Origin: Kingella oralis
GTDB taxonomy: Bacteria > Pseudomonadota > Gammaproteobacteria > Burkholderiales > Neisseriaceae
NCBI RefSeq assembly: GCF_014054985.1
Contig: NZ_CP059569.1
Span: 248,001 to 312,000 of the forward strand
Direction of reading: 5' to 3'
DNA length: 64,000 nucleotides
Part shown: in pieces, positions 39,622 through 47,158 of the stretch
How positions within the stretch are numbered: position 1 is the stretch's first letter
Layout of the letters: every line of letters begins with the position of its first letter
The notes under the pieces: model-generated
What the model saw: only the letters and a program-made list of their open reading frames with translations
Database searches by the model: none
Told to the model about the DNA's origin: nothing
Position numbers and translations under genes: made by a program

Positions 39622-40488
39622 ATGTCCATCCAAAACCGTTACGAATTTGTCTTCTTTTTCGACGTGAGCAACGGCAACCCCAACGGCGACCCCGACGCAG
39701 GCAATATGCCGCGCCTCGATCCCGAATCCAGCAAAGGGCTGGTAACCGATGTCTGCCTGAAACGCAAAATCCGCAACTTTATCGAAACCGCCTATCCCAA
39801 CGAAGCAGGCTGCGAAATCTACGTCAAAGAAAAAAGCGTGCTCAACCTGCAAAACAAACGCGCCTACGAAGCGCTCGGCATCGAATCCGAAGCCAAAAAG
39901 CTGCCCAAAGACGAAGCCAAAGCGCGCGACATCACCGCGTGGATGTGCAAAAACTTCTTCGACATCCGCACCTTCGGCGCGGTAATGACCACCGAAGTCA
40001 ACAGCGGACAAGTGCGTGGCCCCGTGCAACTTGCCTTCGCCCAATCCGCCGACCCCATCGTGCCGCTGGAAGTTTCCATCACCCGCATGGCGGTAACCAA
40101 CGAAAAAGACTTGGAAAAAGAACGCACCATGGGGCGCAAATACATCGTCCCTTACGCGCTCTACCGCGTGCACGGCTTTGTTTCCGCCCACCTCGCCGCC
40201 AAAACCGGCTTCTCCGACGACGACCTGCAAAAACTCTGGCAGTCGCTGCAACTCATGTTCGAGCACGACCGCTCCGCCGCACGCGGCGAAATGGCCGCCC
40301 GCAAACTCATCGTATTCAAACACGACAGCGCACTCGGCAGCCAGCCCGCCCACAAACTGTTTGAAACCGTAACCGTCGAACGCATCAGCGGCGAGAGCGG
40401 CACCCCCGCTGCAGGCTACGGCGACTATCGCATCCATGTACCCGCCAAAGACAGCATCAGCGGCGTAGAAGTGCAGGAGCTGCTGTAA
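39622..40488 (+). CDS. cas7c: Type I-C backbone subunit Cas7 (Csd2)
   Basis: 288 residues from the ATG at 39622 (AAGGAGA upstream; the preceding frame is part of cas8c). Cas7 forms the helical backbone along the crRNA. N-terminal [29 protein letters not shown] is the Csd2 signature; [12 protein letters not shown] and [14 protein letters not shown] follow, then [21 protein letters not shown]. Directly downstream of cas8c and upstream of cas4 by two bases. Confidence 0.96.
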   Translation: MSIQNRYEFVFFFDVSNGNPNGDPDAGNMPRLDPESSKGLVTDVCLKRKIRNFIETAYPNEAGCEIYVKEKSVLNLQNKRAYEALGIESEAKKLPKDEAKARDITAWMCKNFFDIRTFGAVMTTEVNSGQVRGPVQLAFAQSADPIVPLEVSITRMAVTNEKDLEKERTMGRKYIVPYALYRVHGFVSAHLAAKTGFSDDDLQKLWQSLQLMFEHDRSAARGEMAARKLIVFKHDSALGSQPAHKLFETVTVERISGESGTPAAGYGDYRIHVPAKDSISGVEVQELL

Positions 40489-40490
40489 CC

Positions 40491-41210
40491 ATGCCGCCGA
40501 GGCCGTCTGAAAACAGCGGCATCCTGCCATTCGACAGCCGCCCCATCCCCCTCTCAGCCCTCCAGCACTACGCCTTCTGCCCGCGCCAGTGCGCCCTAAT
40601 CCACAACGAACAGGCATGGGCGGAGAATTTCCTCACCGCACAGGGCAAAGCCTTGCACGAGCGCATCGATTCCGGCGAACCCGAAACCCGCAAAGGCATC
40701 CGCTTCGAGCGCAGCGTCCACGTATCCGCCGAACGGCTCGGCATCAGCGGCATCCTTGACATGGTGGAACACGATCTTGCCACAGGCAGCCTGAAACCCG
40801 TCGAATACAAACGCGGCCGCCCCAAACCCAACCGCGCCGACGAAATCCAACTCTGCGCCCAAGCCCTGTGCCTCGAAGAAATGAGCGGGCAGCGCATCAG
40901 CGAAGGCGCACTGTGGTACGGACAAACCCGCCACCGCGCGCCCGTCGTCTTTTCAGACGGCCTCAGGGCAGAAACCCTGAACACCATCGCCGCCGTGCGC
41001 CGTCTGCTCGACAGCGGCACCACCCCGCCGCCCGCCTACGGCAAACACTGCCAAGCCTGCTCGCTGCTCGACCTCTGCCAGCCCAAACTGCTGGCAAAAG
41101 ACCGCTCCCGCCGCTACGCTGCCGCCTTATTCGCCGCCGACGATGAAGACGGAACGGCGGATATGGGAGAGCACGTAGGTCGGGCATTCATGCCCGACAA
41201 ACACGGATAA
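40491..41210 (+). CDS. cas4: Type I-C Cas4 nuclease
   Basis: 239 residues. Cas4 helps Cas1-Cas2 choose and trim PAM-containing prespacers. An iron-sulfur cluster is expected from FCPRQC near the N-terminus and CQACSLLDLC near the C-terminus; the nuclease core is GILDMVEHD.., VEYKRGRPK (QhxxY helix DEIQLCAQALCLEE). The first codons run through a Neisseria DUS (residues RPSEN), and a second start cannot be excluded. A king-type DUS (40784) and a reverse AG-DUS (40952) lie in the gene. The last 15 residues (GEHVGRAFMPDKHG) are coded by a repeat element, so the C-terminus looks extended by repeat insertion. Confidence 0.94.
   Translation: MPPRPSENSGILPFDSRPIPLSALQHYAFCPRQCALIHNEQAWAENFLTAQGKALHERIDSGEPETRKGIRFERSVHVSAERLGISGILDMVEHDLATGSLKPVEYKRGRPKPNRADEIQLCAQALCLEEMSGQRISEGALWYGQTRHRAPVVFSDGLRAETLNTIAAVRRLLDSGTTPPPAYGKHCQACSLLDLCQPKLLAKDRSRRYAAALFAADDEDGTADMGEHVGRAFMPDKHG
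40500..40511 (+). repeat. AG-DUS (Neisseria dialect) at the start of cas4
   Basis: AGGCCGTCTGAA, nine bases after the cas4 start codon begins. Confidence 0.85.
40784..40795 (+). repeat. King-type DUS inside cas4
   Basis: AGGCAGCCTGAA, the resident dialect, in the same gene as two Neisseria-type sites. Confidence 0.85.
40952..40963 (-). repeat. AG-DUS (Neisseria dialect) in cas4
   Basis: TTCAGACGGCCT, the complement of AGGCCGTCTGAA. Confidence 0.85.
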
Positions 41211-41244
41211 ATTTAAAAACGTCGGGCATGAGTGCCCAACCTAC
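41175..41244. repeat. Nested inverted repeat at the cas4 3' end
   Basis: GTAGGTCGGGCA at the left and TGCCCAACCTAC at the right pair; each side also contains a smaller palindrome (TCGGGCATTCATGCCCGA). It supplies the last codons of cas4. Confidence 0.75.
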
Positions 41245-41411
41245 AAACTAGGTTTTCCATGCCCGATTTGGTTTTCAGGCTGCCTACCGTGTTTTTAGAC
41301 GACCTTTTATTTAAACTTGCAAACACGCCGTCTAAAAAGCAGCCTGAAACATCCAAAAGGCAGCCTGAAAAGCACGGAAGCCTGAAACCGCCGAAAGCCC
41401 ACATCGCCGTC

Positions 41412-41508
41412 ATTCCCGCGCAGGCGGGAATCCTGTCCGAATCCCTGCACTTGGCGGATAAACCAACCCCGCCGAAGCCGCCAACAAGATTCCCGCCTGC
41501 GCGGGAAT
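41412..41508. repeat. Neisseria dRS3-type repeat pair (NIME-like)
   Basis: ATTCCC-N8-GGGAAT occurs at 41412-41431 and, inverted, at 41489-41508; the inner bases GCGCAGGC and GCCTGCGC are complementary. This is the dRS3 pattern of Neisseria intergenic mosaic elements, here flanking a 57-base unit. The whole 429-base gap between cas4 and cas1 is non-coding and also holds two king-type, one muc-like and two eik-like DUS forms and a decayed pair (TTTAGACGACCT with GCCGTCTAAA). Confidence 0.8.
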
Positions 41509-41639
41509 GACGAAAGAGCAGAGGCAACCTGAAAAGATTCAATGTCGTCTGAAAGGCAACCCAAAACATCAAAATGGCTACCTGAAAAAGCACGACTACC
41601 TGAAAAACCTGCCCCCACCCCGTCCGAAAGAAAACCGCC

Positions 41640-42656
41640 ATGCGCAAACTGCAAAACACGCTCTACATCACCACGCAGGGCAGCTATCTGCACAAAGAGC
41701 GCGAAACGCTGGTGGTGGAGCGCGGCGGGCAAAAAGCCGCCCAACTGCCGGTGCACGCCATCGGCCATATTTTCTGTTTCGGCAACGTGCTGGTGTCGCC
41801 GTTTCTAATGGGCTTTTGCGGCGAAAACGGCGTCAATCTGGCATTTTTTAGCGAAAACGGCCGCTATCTCGGTCGGCTGCAAGGGCGGCAAAGCGGCAAC
41901 ATCCTACTGCGGCGCGCCCAGTACCGGCAGTCTGAAAACCACCCCGTCCCCGTCACCCGCAACATTATTGCTGCCAAAATCCAGGCATCCAAGCGCGTGC
42001 TGCAACGCTACATCCGCAACCGTGATGACGAAGACGGCGCGGTGCGCGAAGCCGTTGCCGCCCTAAACGGCAGCCTGCGCCAACTGAAACAAGCGGACAA
42101 GCTCGACACAGTACGCGGCATCGAAGGCGACGCAGCGGCACGCTATTTCGCCGTGTTCGGACGGCTGGTCAACGCCAAAAGCGGTTTTGTCTTTGCCGGA
42201 CGCAACCGCCGCCCGCCGCGCGACCCCGTTAACGCCCTGCTCTCGCTGCTGTACAGCGTCATCGGCAAAGAAATCAGCGGCGCGCTGCAAAGCGTGGGAC
42301 TCGACCCGCAGGCGGGCTTTCTGCACGCCGACCGCCCTGGGCGCGATAGCCTGGCGCAGGACATTTTGGAAGAGTTCCGCGCCTGGCAGGCCGACCGCCT
42401 CGCCCTCAGCCTGATTAACCGCAGCCAGCTCAAACCGCAGGACTTCGTTACCGAAAGCAGCGGCGCGGTCAGCCTGAAAGCCGAAGCGCGCAAAGTGCTG
42501 TTCCAAGCCCTGCAAGCGAAAAAACAGGAAAAAATCGTCCACCCGTTTTTGCAGGAAGAAGTGGAAATCGGACTGCTGCCGCACATCCAAGCCATGCTGC
42601 TCGCCCGCCACCTGCGCGGCGACTTGGCGGAATACCCCGCGTTTCTGATGCGCTGA
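41640..42656 (+). CDS. cas1: Type I-C Cas1 integrase
   Basis: 338 residues. With Cas2 it inserts new spacers at the leader end. The metal-binding residues are in GIEGDAAARYF (Glu), GFLHADRPGRDSLAQDILEEFR (His and Asp). The N-terminal beta domain MRKLQNTLYITTQGSYLHKERETLVVERGGQ is typical of the I-C type. It is separated from cas4 by a 429-base non-coding repeat region, so it may need its own promoter. Confidence 0.96.
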   Translation: MRKLQNTLYITTQGSYLHKERETLVVERGGQKAAQLPVHAIGHIFCFGNVLVSPFLMGFCGENGVNLAFFSENGRYLGRLQGRQSGNILLRRAQYRQSENHPVPVTRNIIAAKIQASKRVLQRYIRNRDDEDGAVREAVAALNGSLRQLKQADKLDTVRGIEGDAAARYFAVFGRLVNAKSGFVFAGRNRRPPRDPVNALLSLLYSVIGKEISGALQSVGLDPQAGFLHADRPGRDSLAQDILEEFRAWQADRLALSLINRSQLKPQDFVTESSGAVSLKAEARKVLFQALQAKKQEKIVHPFLQEEVEIGLLPHIQAMLLARHLRGDLAEYPAFLMR

Positions 42657-42732
42657 ATGCCCCGCAAACCGTTTTTCAGGCTGCCTTTCCGAGTACCAAA
42701 CCGTTTTCCAGGCTGCCCAAGGGAGAACAACC

Positions 42733-43026
42733 ATGCTGATGCTGATTACCTATGACATCTCGCTGCAAGACCCCGAAGGCGCATCGCGGCTGCGGCGCGT
42801 AGCACAATACTGCCTCGACTACGGCGTGCGCGTACAATATTCCGTATTCGAATGCGATATCGCACCCGACCAATGGGTGAAACTGAAAGCCAAACTGCTC
42901 GCCACCTACAACCCTGCAACCGACAGCCTGCGCTTCTACCACCTGGGCAGCAAATGGCGGCGCAAAGTAGAACACCACGGCGCGAAACCCGCCCCCGACG
43001 TGTTCCGCGACACCCTCATCGTATAA
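42733..43026 (+). CDS. cas2: Type I-C Cas2
   Basis: 97 residues, the usual size. Ferredoxin-like fold MLMLITYDISLQDPEGASRLRRVAQYCLDYGVRVQYSVFECDI with the conserved Asp8. It forms the centre of the Cas1-Cas2 integrase. Ribosome site AAGGGAGA. It lies 76 bases after cas1, with two DUS between. Confidence 0.96.
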   Translation: MLMLITYDISLQDPEGASRLRRVAQYCLDYGVRVQYSVFECDIAPDQWVKLKAKLLATYNPATDSLRFYHLGSKWRRKVEHHGAKPAPDVFRDTLIV

Positions 43027-43071
43027 ATCGCCAACCTGCGGCACACATCCAAACCCCCGCAGGTTGGCGAT
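43027..43071 (+). terminator. 15-bp hairpin after cas2
   Basis: ATCGCCAACCTGCGG pairs perfectly with CCGCAGGTTGGCGAT across a 15-base loop, right at the cas2 stop codon. A modest T-rich stretch (TGCATTTTGTTC) follows, so it may end the cas transcript. Confidence 0.7.
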
Positions 43072-43216
43072 TGCATTTTGTTCTTTAACAATCAGGAAAT
43101 TAACGGGGCGGAAAAAGCAAACCAAGGCTGTGCCATACTCGTCCCACAGTCTTTCCCCGCAGCTTGGCGAAACAGAGGCGTGAAAGCCTTTGCGGATGCG
43201 GGCTGCGGGAGGGGCT
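43072..43216 (+). promoter_or_regulatory. CRISPR leader
   Basis: 145 non-coding bases between the cas2 hairpin and the first repeat. It starts AT-rich (TTTTGTTCTTTAACAATCAGG) and becomes GC-rich near the array. It should contain the array promoter and the integration signal; I see no clear -10 box. Confidence 0.7.
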
Positions 43217-43775
43217 GCAGCCGCCTTCGGGCGGCTGTGTGTTGAAACTCCACTTCGAGGGAAGTCTTTTCAGAGCCACTTAGCAGCCGCCTTCGGGCGG
43301 CTGTGTGTTGAAACACAATGGCGATTGATGCCCTTGAACAAAACCGCGCAGCCGCCTTCGGGCGGCTGTGTGTTGAAACCGCCAGTTTTGCTGCTTGGGC
43401 AGCCTGAAACTGCGCAGCCGCCTTCGGGCGGCTGTGTGTTGAAACATTGGTTCAGGGCTTTCTGAATATCGGCAGGGAGCAGCCGCCTTCGGGCGGCTGT
43501 GTGTTGAAACACATTCGCCAATGCCAACCACTTTCTCGTGGCCGGCAGCCGCCTTCGGGCGGCTGTGTGTTGAAACAAATACTCTTTCAGTCGTTCCATT
43601 TTGGCATCTCGCAGCCGCCTTCGGGCGGCTGTGTGTTGAAACCGATGTGAAAGGCGCGGTTTTGTATTGCGACCCGCGCAGCCGCCTTCGGGCGGCTGTG
43701 TGTTGAAACCAGTAGTACATCTCGGCTTCGCTTAATGGCATGGGCAGCCACCTTCGGGCGGCTATATGTTGAAAC
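43217..43775 (+). CRISPR. Type I-C CRISPR array, 9 repeats and 8 spacers
   Basis: Repeats are 32 bases, starting GCAGCCGCCTTCGGGCGGCT and ending GTGTGTTGAAAC; the stem CAGCCGCC/GGCGGCTG has the loop TTCG. Repeats start at 43217, 43283, 43348, 43414, 43479, 43545, 43611, 43678 and 43744. Eight are identical; the last has three G-to-A changes (positions 7, 21 and 23), as expected at the trailer end, so the leader is on the cas2 side. Spacers are 33-35 bases. Spacer 3 (43380-43413) contains GGGCAGCCTGAAAC, a DUS core. The other spacers show open frames on at least one strand, consistent with coding targets. Confidence 0.98.
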
Positions 43776-43852
43776 GTTTCCTTAATTTAGTAAGATAGTA
43801 AGAGACTATCCTAGATAACTCAGGAAACTCTGTTTAAGTTAGAATTTTCCTT

Positions 43853-44152
43853 ATGAGAAAAATTGGCAATTTGGGCTTGGGCTGGAACCGGCAATGGGGC
43901 AGCGGGCATAATCTGACCACTGCGCTGCATGACAGCGTGCAAAAGCGCAAGTATCGCGGGGCGGATTTTTTCAATATCAAGCGCAGCGAGGAAGAGTATT
44001 TCACGCGCTTGTCGCTGTCGCATAAAAAACTGGCATGGCGCGGGTTTGAGCCGCGTTTGAATTGGAGGTGGTCGCACGTGGACAGCAACCATTTTTATTA
44101 TAAATACGACAACCATCGGGTGTTTTTGGATGTGTCCAAGCAGTTTAAATAG
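43853..44152 (+). pseudogene. 3' fragment of a Slam-like outer-membrane gene
   Basis: 99 residues if read from ATG at 43853. The C-terminal part LSHKKLAWRGFEPRLNWRWSHVDSNHFYYKYDNHRVFLDVSKQFK resembles the last strands of the DUF560 barrel of surface lipoprotein assembly modulators, ending with Phe near the terminus as outer-membrane barrels do. No signal peptide or TPR domain precedes it; only AT-rich sequence separates it from the CRISPR array. I read it as the end of a gene truncated when the island arrived or changed. Confidence 0.65.
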
Positions 44153-44165
44153 GGCGTGAACGGAT

Positions 44166-44209
44166 AGGCAGCCTGAAAACGTGTTGAAGCGTTTTCAGGC
44201 TGCCTTTTT
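44166..44209. terminator. DUS-pair terminator between Slam fragment and lipA
   Basis: AGGCAGCCTGAAAACG and CGTTTTCAGGCTGCCT with an 8-base loop, then TTTTT. A strong hairpin that can serve both strands. Confidence 0.85.
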
Positions 44210-44234
44210 GTGTTCACGCGAGATTAGTGATGGA

Positions 44235-45233
44235 TTAGTGATGCCCGCACCCGCCCTTATGCTTTTGCTCTTCCAGCACATCATGCGCCTGCATATCGGC
44301 GTGGTATGAACTGCGCACCATGGCGCCGATTGCGGCGTTGGTAAAGCCCATGGCGTAGGCTTCTTTTTCAAACTGTTTGAACTGCTCGGGGGTAACGTAT
44401 CGCAGCACGGGCAAATGGCTGTTGGATGGCTGCAAATATTGCCCCACGGTAATCATCTCAATATTGTTGGCACGCATATCGCGCATGATTTCGCGGATTT
44501 CGTCGTCGGTTTCGCCCAAGCCCACCATGATGCCCGATTTGGTGGGGATGTGCGGCATCATTTCGCGGTAGCGGCGCAACAGTTCCAGCGAGTGTTTGTA
44601 GTCCGCCCCCGGGCGCGCTTGTTTATAAAGGCGGGGGTGGGTTTCCAGATTGTGGTTCATCACATCGGGCGGGTTTTTCGCCAGAATGTCCAATGCGATG
44701 TCTAGGCGGCCGCGAAAATCGGGCACCAGAATTTCAATTTTGGTGTTGGGGCTGGTTTTGCGGATTTCGTTGATGCAGTCGGCAAAATGCTGTGCGCCGC
44801 CGTCGCGCAAATCGTCCCTGTCCACCGAGGTAATCACCACATAGCGCAAGCCCATGGCGGCAACGGATTCGGCGAGGTTTTTCGGCTCGTCTTTGTCCAA
44901 CTCATTGGGGCGACCGTGTCCCACGTCGCAGAACGGGCAGCGGCGGGTGCAGATGTCGCCCATAATCATAAAGGTGGCGGTACCGTAGCTGAAACATTCG
45001 CCGATGTTGGGGCAGCTGGCTTCTTCGCACACGGTGTGCATTTTTTGCGTGCGCAGAATGTCTTTAATTTCAAAGAATTTTTTGCCTGTGGGGATTTTGG
45101 CTTTAATCCAAGCGGGTTTTTTGATTTTTTCTTCCAGCGGAACGACTTTGATGGGGATGCGGGCGGTTTTGCTTGCACCTTTGTGTTTCACGCCTTTGGC
45201 GTTGTCTAGCGGGTTGGTGGTTTCGGTGGACAT
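44235..45233 (-). CDS. lipA: Lipoyl synthase
   Basis: 332 residues from the ATG at 45233; a longer upstream frame runs through DUS copies and is rejected. LipA inserts two sulfurs into octanoyl groups. It has both iron-sulfur sites: auxiliary [12 protein letters not shown] and radical-[16 protein letters not shown] (C-x3-C-x2-C). The last conserved serine is in RSSYHA. It ends with a His-rich tail (KGGCGHH). Last gene of the lipoate cluster. Confidence 0.97.
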   Translation of the reverse strand: MSTETTNPLDNAKGVKHKGASKTARIPIKVVPLEEKIKKPAWIKAKIPTGKKFFEIKDILRTQKMHTVCEEASCPNIGECFSYGTATFMIMGDICTRRCPFCDVGHGRPNELDKDEPKNLAESVAAMGLRYVVITSVDRDDLRDGGAQHFADCINEIRKTSPNTKIEILVPDFRGRLDIALDILAKNPPDVMNHNLETHPRLYKQARPGADYKHSLELLRRYREMMPHIPTKSGIMVGLGETDDEIREIMRDMRANNIEMITVGQYLQPSNSHLPVLRYVTPEQFKQFEKEAYAMGFTNAAIGAMVRSSYHADMQAHDVLEEQKHKGGCGHH

Positions 45234-45361
45234 GGCTCTGCTTTCTGTGTGGGTGGCGTTTTCAGGCTGCCTGAAAACAGGGAATGAAGGATTTTGTTGT
45301 CGTGAAAGGGGTTGCGGCTGGGTAAACCTGTTTTCAGGCTGCCTTAAACCAAAAGCGGCGA

Positions 45362-46087
45362 TTATAAACCTTTTCGCATGATGCGTTGCGCCAGCGTGTT
45401 GGAGAGGCGGTTGAGCCAATAGAGCAGCTTGGTTTTGCCGCCCATGATTTCGTAGCGGTTGCGTTGGAAATCGCACCAGAATTCGTTTGCCAATTCGTCG
45501 GGCGAGATTTTGAGGTGAGCGTGCCCTTTGCCTTGCGACATGGGCGTGGCGACCATCGGCGGCATCAGTTCAAACACGCGCACGGGGCTGTTTTCCAGCT
45601 GCCAGCGCAGGGTTTGGCTGAAACTGTGCAGCGCGGCTTTGCTGGCGCAATACACGGCGCAGGTTTCTTTGGGCACAATCGCCAAGCCCGAGGACACATT
45701 GACCACGGCGGCTTCGCGCTGCGCGGTCAAAATCGGCAGAAAGGCGAGCGTGAGCTGGGCGGGGGCGGTGAGGTTGATGTTGATTTCTTGGGCGATTTGG
45801 TCTGCCGTTTGCGTGGCAAAAGGCTGGGTGAACTGCACGCCTGCGTTGTTCACCAAAATGCTGACATCGGGAAACTCGCGCACAAGGCGCGCGCGGTCGG
45901 TTTCTTGCGATACATCGGCAACGGCAATCAGGCAGCCTGAAAGCTGGTCGGCGGCTTGGCGCAAGGCTTCTTCGCGCCTGCCCACGAGTATCACGCGGTT
46001 GCCCGCGCTGTGGAATTTTTTGGCCAGCGCAAAGCCGATGCCGGTTGCGCCGCCGGTGATAAGGACGGTGTGGTTAGTGGGGGTCAT
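45362..46087 (-). CDS. SDR-family oxidoreductase (DltE-like) in the lip cluster
   Basis: 241 residues. Cofactor motif TGGATGIG at 11-18, NNAG near 89, catalytic Ser in [10 protein letters not shown] and [11 protein letters not shown]. The C-terminal part [28 protein letters not shown] is the pattern of DltE-like dehydrogenases. It lies between lipB and lipA, an uncommon place, and may be just a neighbour. A DUS codes QLSGCL inside it. A run of seven G precedes the start on the plus strand (46133-46139). Substrate unknown. Confidence 0.85.
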   Translation of the reverse strand: MTPTNHTVLITGGATGIGFALAKKFHSAGNRVILVGRREEALRQAADQLSGCLIAVADVSQETDRARLVREFPDVSILVNNAGVQFTQPFATQTADQIAQEININLTAPAQLTLAFLPILTAQREAAVVNVSSGLAIVPKETCAVYCASKAALHSFSQTLRWQLENSPVRVFELMPPMVATPMSQGKGHAHLKISPDELANEFWCDFQRNRYEIMGGKTKLLYWLNRLSNTLAQRIMRKGL

Positions 46088-46163
46088 GGTTTTTGATGCG
46101 TGTGTGGACGGGGTGGATGAAGCGTGAGGGCTGGGGGGGTGTTTTTTCAGGCTGCCTCAATCG

Positions 46164-46766
46164 TTAAGCCAGCTCGCGCACCAAATGCGCCGCCAATTTC
46201 TCCGCCACTTCGCCACAGCTTGGGCAGGGCTGCACAAAGTCGGCAATCTGCGCCATTTCCAGCCCTGCATAGCCGCAGGGGTTGATTTGGTGGAACGGCT
46301 CTAAATCCATGTTCACATTCAACGCCAAGCCGTGATACACCGAGCCGTTTTTAATCCGCAGCCCAAGCGAAGCGATTTTGCGCGCGCCCACATACACCCC
46401 AGGGCGGTCGGGGTCGTTGGCGGAGGCGATGCCGTATTCGGCAAGGGTGGCGATGATGGCGTTTTCCAGCGCGGAAACGATGGCGCGCACGCTGGTTTTG
46501 CGGCGTTTGAAGTCTATCATGGTGTACACGACCACTTGCCCCGGCCCGTGGTAGGTAATTTGCCCGCCGCGGTCAATCTGCACCACGGGGATGCTGCCTG
46601 AAAACAGCAAATGCTCGGGCTTGCCCGCCAAGCCTTGTGTGAACACGGGGGGGTGTTCCACCAGCCAAAGTTCGTCTTCGGTATCGGGCGTGCGGTGGTC
46701 GTTAAATTGTTTCATGGCTTCAAACGTGGGGGCGTAGTCCACCATGCCTAGATTCTTGATTTTCAT
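46164..46766 (-). CDS. lipB: Octanoyltransferase
   Basis: 200 residues. LipB moves octanoate from ACP to lipoyl domains. Motifs: [43 protein letters not shown] with the catalytic Lys, and [14 protein letters not shown] with the acyl-carrying Cys. The start is confirmed by length. A short run of seven C lies in the codons for HPPV; the residues are conserved in the family, so I take it as coding. Confidence 0.96.
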   Translation of the reverse strand: MKIKNLGMVDYAPTFEAMKQFNDHRTPDTEDELWLVEHPPVFTQGLAGKPEHLLFSGSIPVVQIDRGGQITYHGPGQVVVYTMIDFKRRKTSVRAIVSALENAIIATLAEYGIASANDPDRPGVYVGARKIASLGLRIKNGSVYHGLALNVNMDLEPFHQINPCGYAGLEMAQIADFVQPCPSCGEVAEKLAAHLVRELA

Positions 46767-46792
46767 ATTTCAGGCTGCCTACTAAAAGAGAT

Positions 46793-47059
46793 TTAGTACA
46801 CCACTTTCACCATCGGATGCGAGGTTACGGCGCGATAAATGTTGTCCAGATGCTCTTGGTTTTCGGCATACACGGTTACGGTTGCGCCCAGATAGTTGCC
46901 TTTGGAGCTGGGGCGGATTTTGACGTGCTCTTCGGTGGTGTCCGGCGCGTGTTGCTGGATGGTTTTTAGGATTTCGCTGGCAAAATCGGGGTGGGCTGCG
47001 CCCATGATTTTGAGGTCAAAGTGGGTGGGGAAGGCGATAAGGGGTTTTTGTTCGGTCAT
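46793..47059 (-). CDS. ybeD: DUF493 / YbeD-family protein
   Basis: 88 residues, the usual size. Pattern IAFPTHFDLKIMGAAHPDF and STKGNY-like SSKGNYLGATVTVYAENQEHLDNIYRAVTSHPMVKVVY identifies the family. In many proteobacteria it lies directly upstream of lipB, as here, and has an ACT-like fold. Its function is not settled; a regulatory role is assumed from the fold. Confidence 0.94.
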   Translation of the reverse strand: MTEQKPLIAFPTHFDLKIMGAAHPDFASEILKTIQQHAPDTTEEHVKIRPSSKGNYLGATVTVYAENQEHLDNIYRAVTSHPMVKVVY

Positions 47060-47104
47060 GGTGGATGTCTTTCTTGGATGTTGAATAATGGAATGGCTTT
47101 ACGG

Positions 47105-47145
47105 TTTTCAGGCTGCCTTGTGATACAGATAAGGCAGCCTGAAAA
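47105..47145 (-). terminator. DUS-pair terminator of the degP-like gene
   Basis: TTTTCAGGCTGCCTT and AAGGCAGCCTGAAAA 11 bases apart, 14 bases after the stop codon on the minus strand. Confidence 0.8.
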
Positions 47146-47158
47146 CGATGTTTACCTG

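Noticed and set aside
33271..43026. Missing cas6 as a sign of a broken CRISPR system
   Set aside because: Type I-C systems do not use Cas6; Cas5c processes crRNA, and all other genes are intact.
43190..43741. Open frames of 60-150 codons running through the CRISPR array on both strands
   Set aside because: They consist of translated repeats (for example HTAARRRL or QPPSGGCVLK) and have no start signal; they are by-products of a 32-base repeat without stops.
46133..46139. Run of seven G before the SDR gene
   Set aside because: Too short to call a phase-variable tract; no promoter boxes frame it.
46647..46653. Run of seven C in lipB as a phase-variation tract
   Set aside because: It encodes the conserved HPPV of the family and is short; no evidence of slippage.
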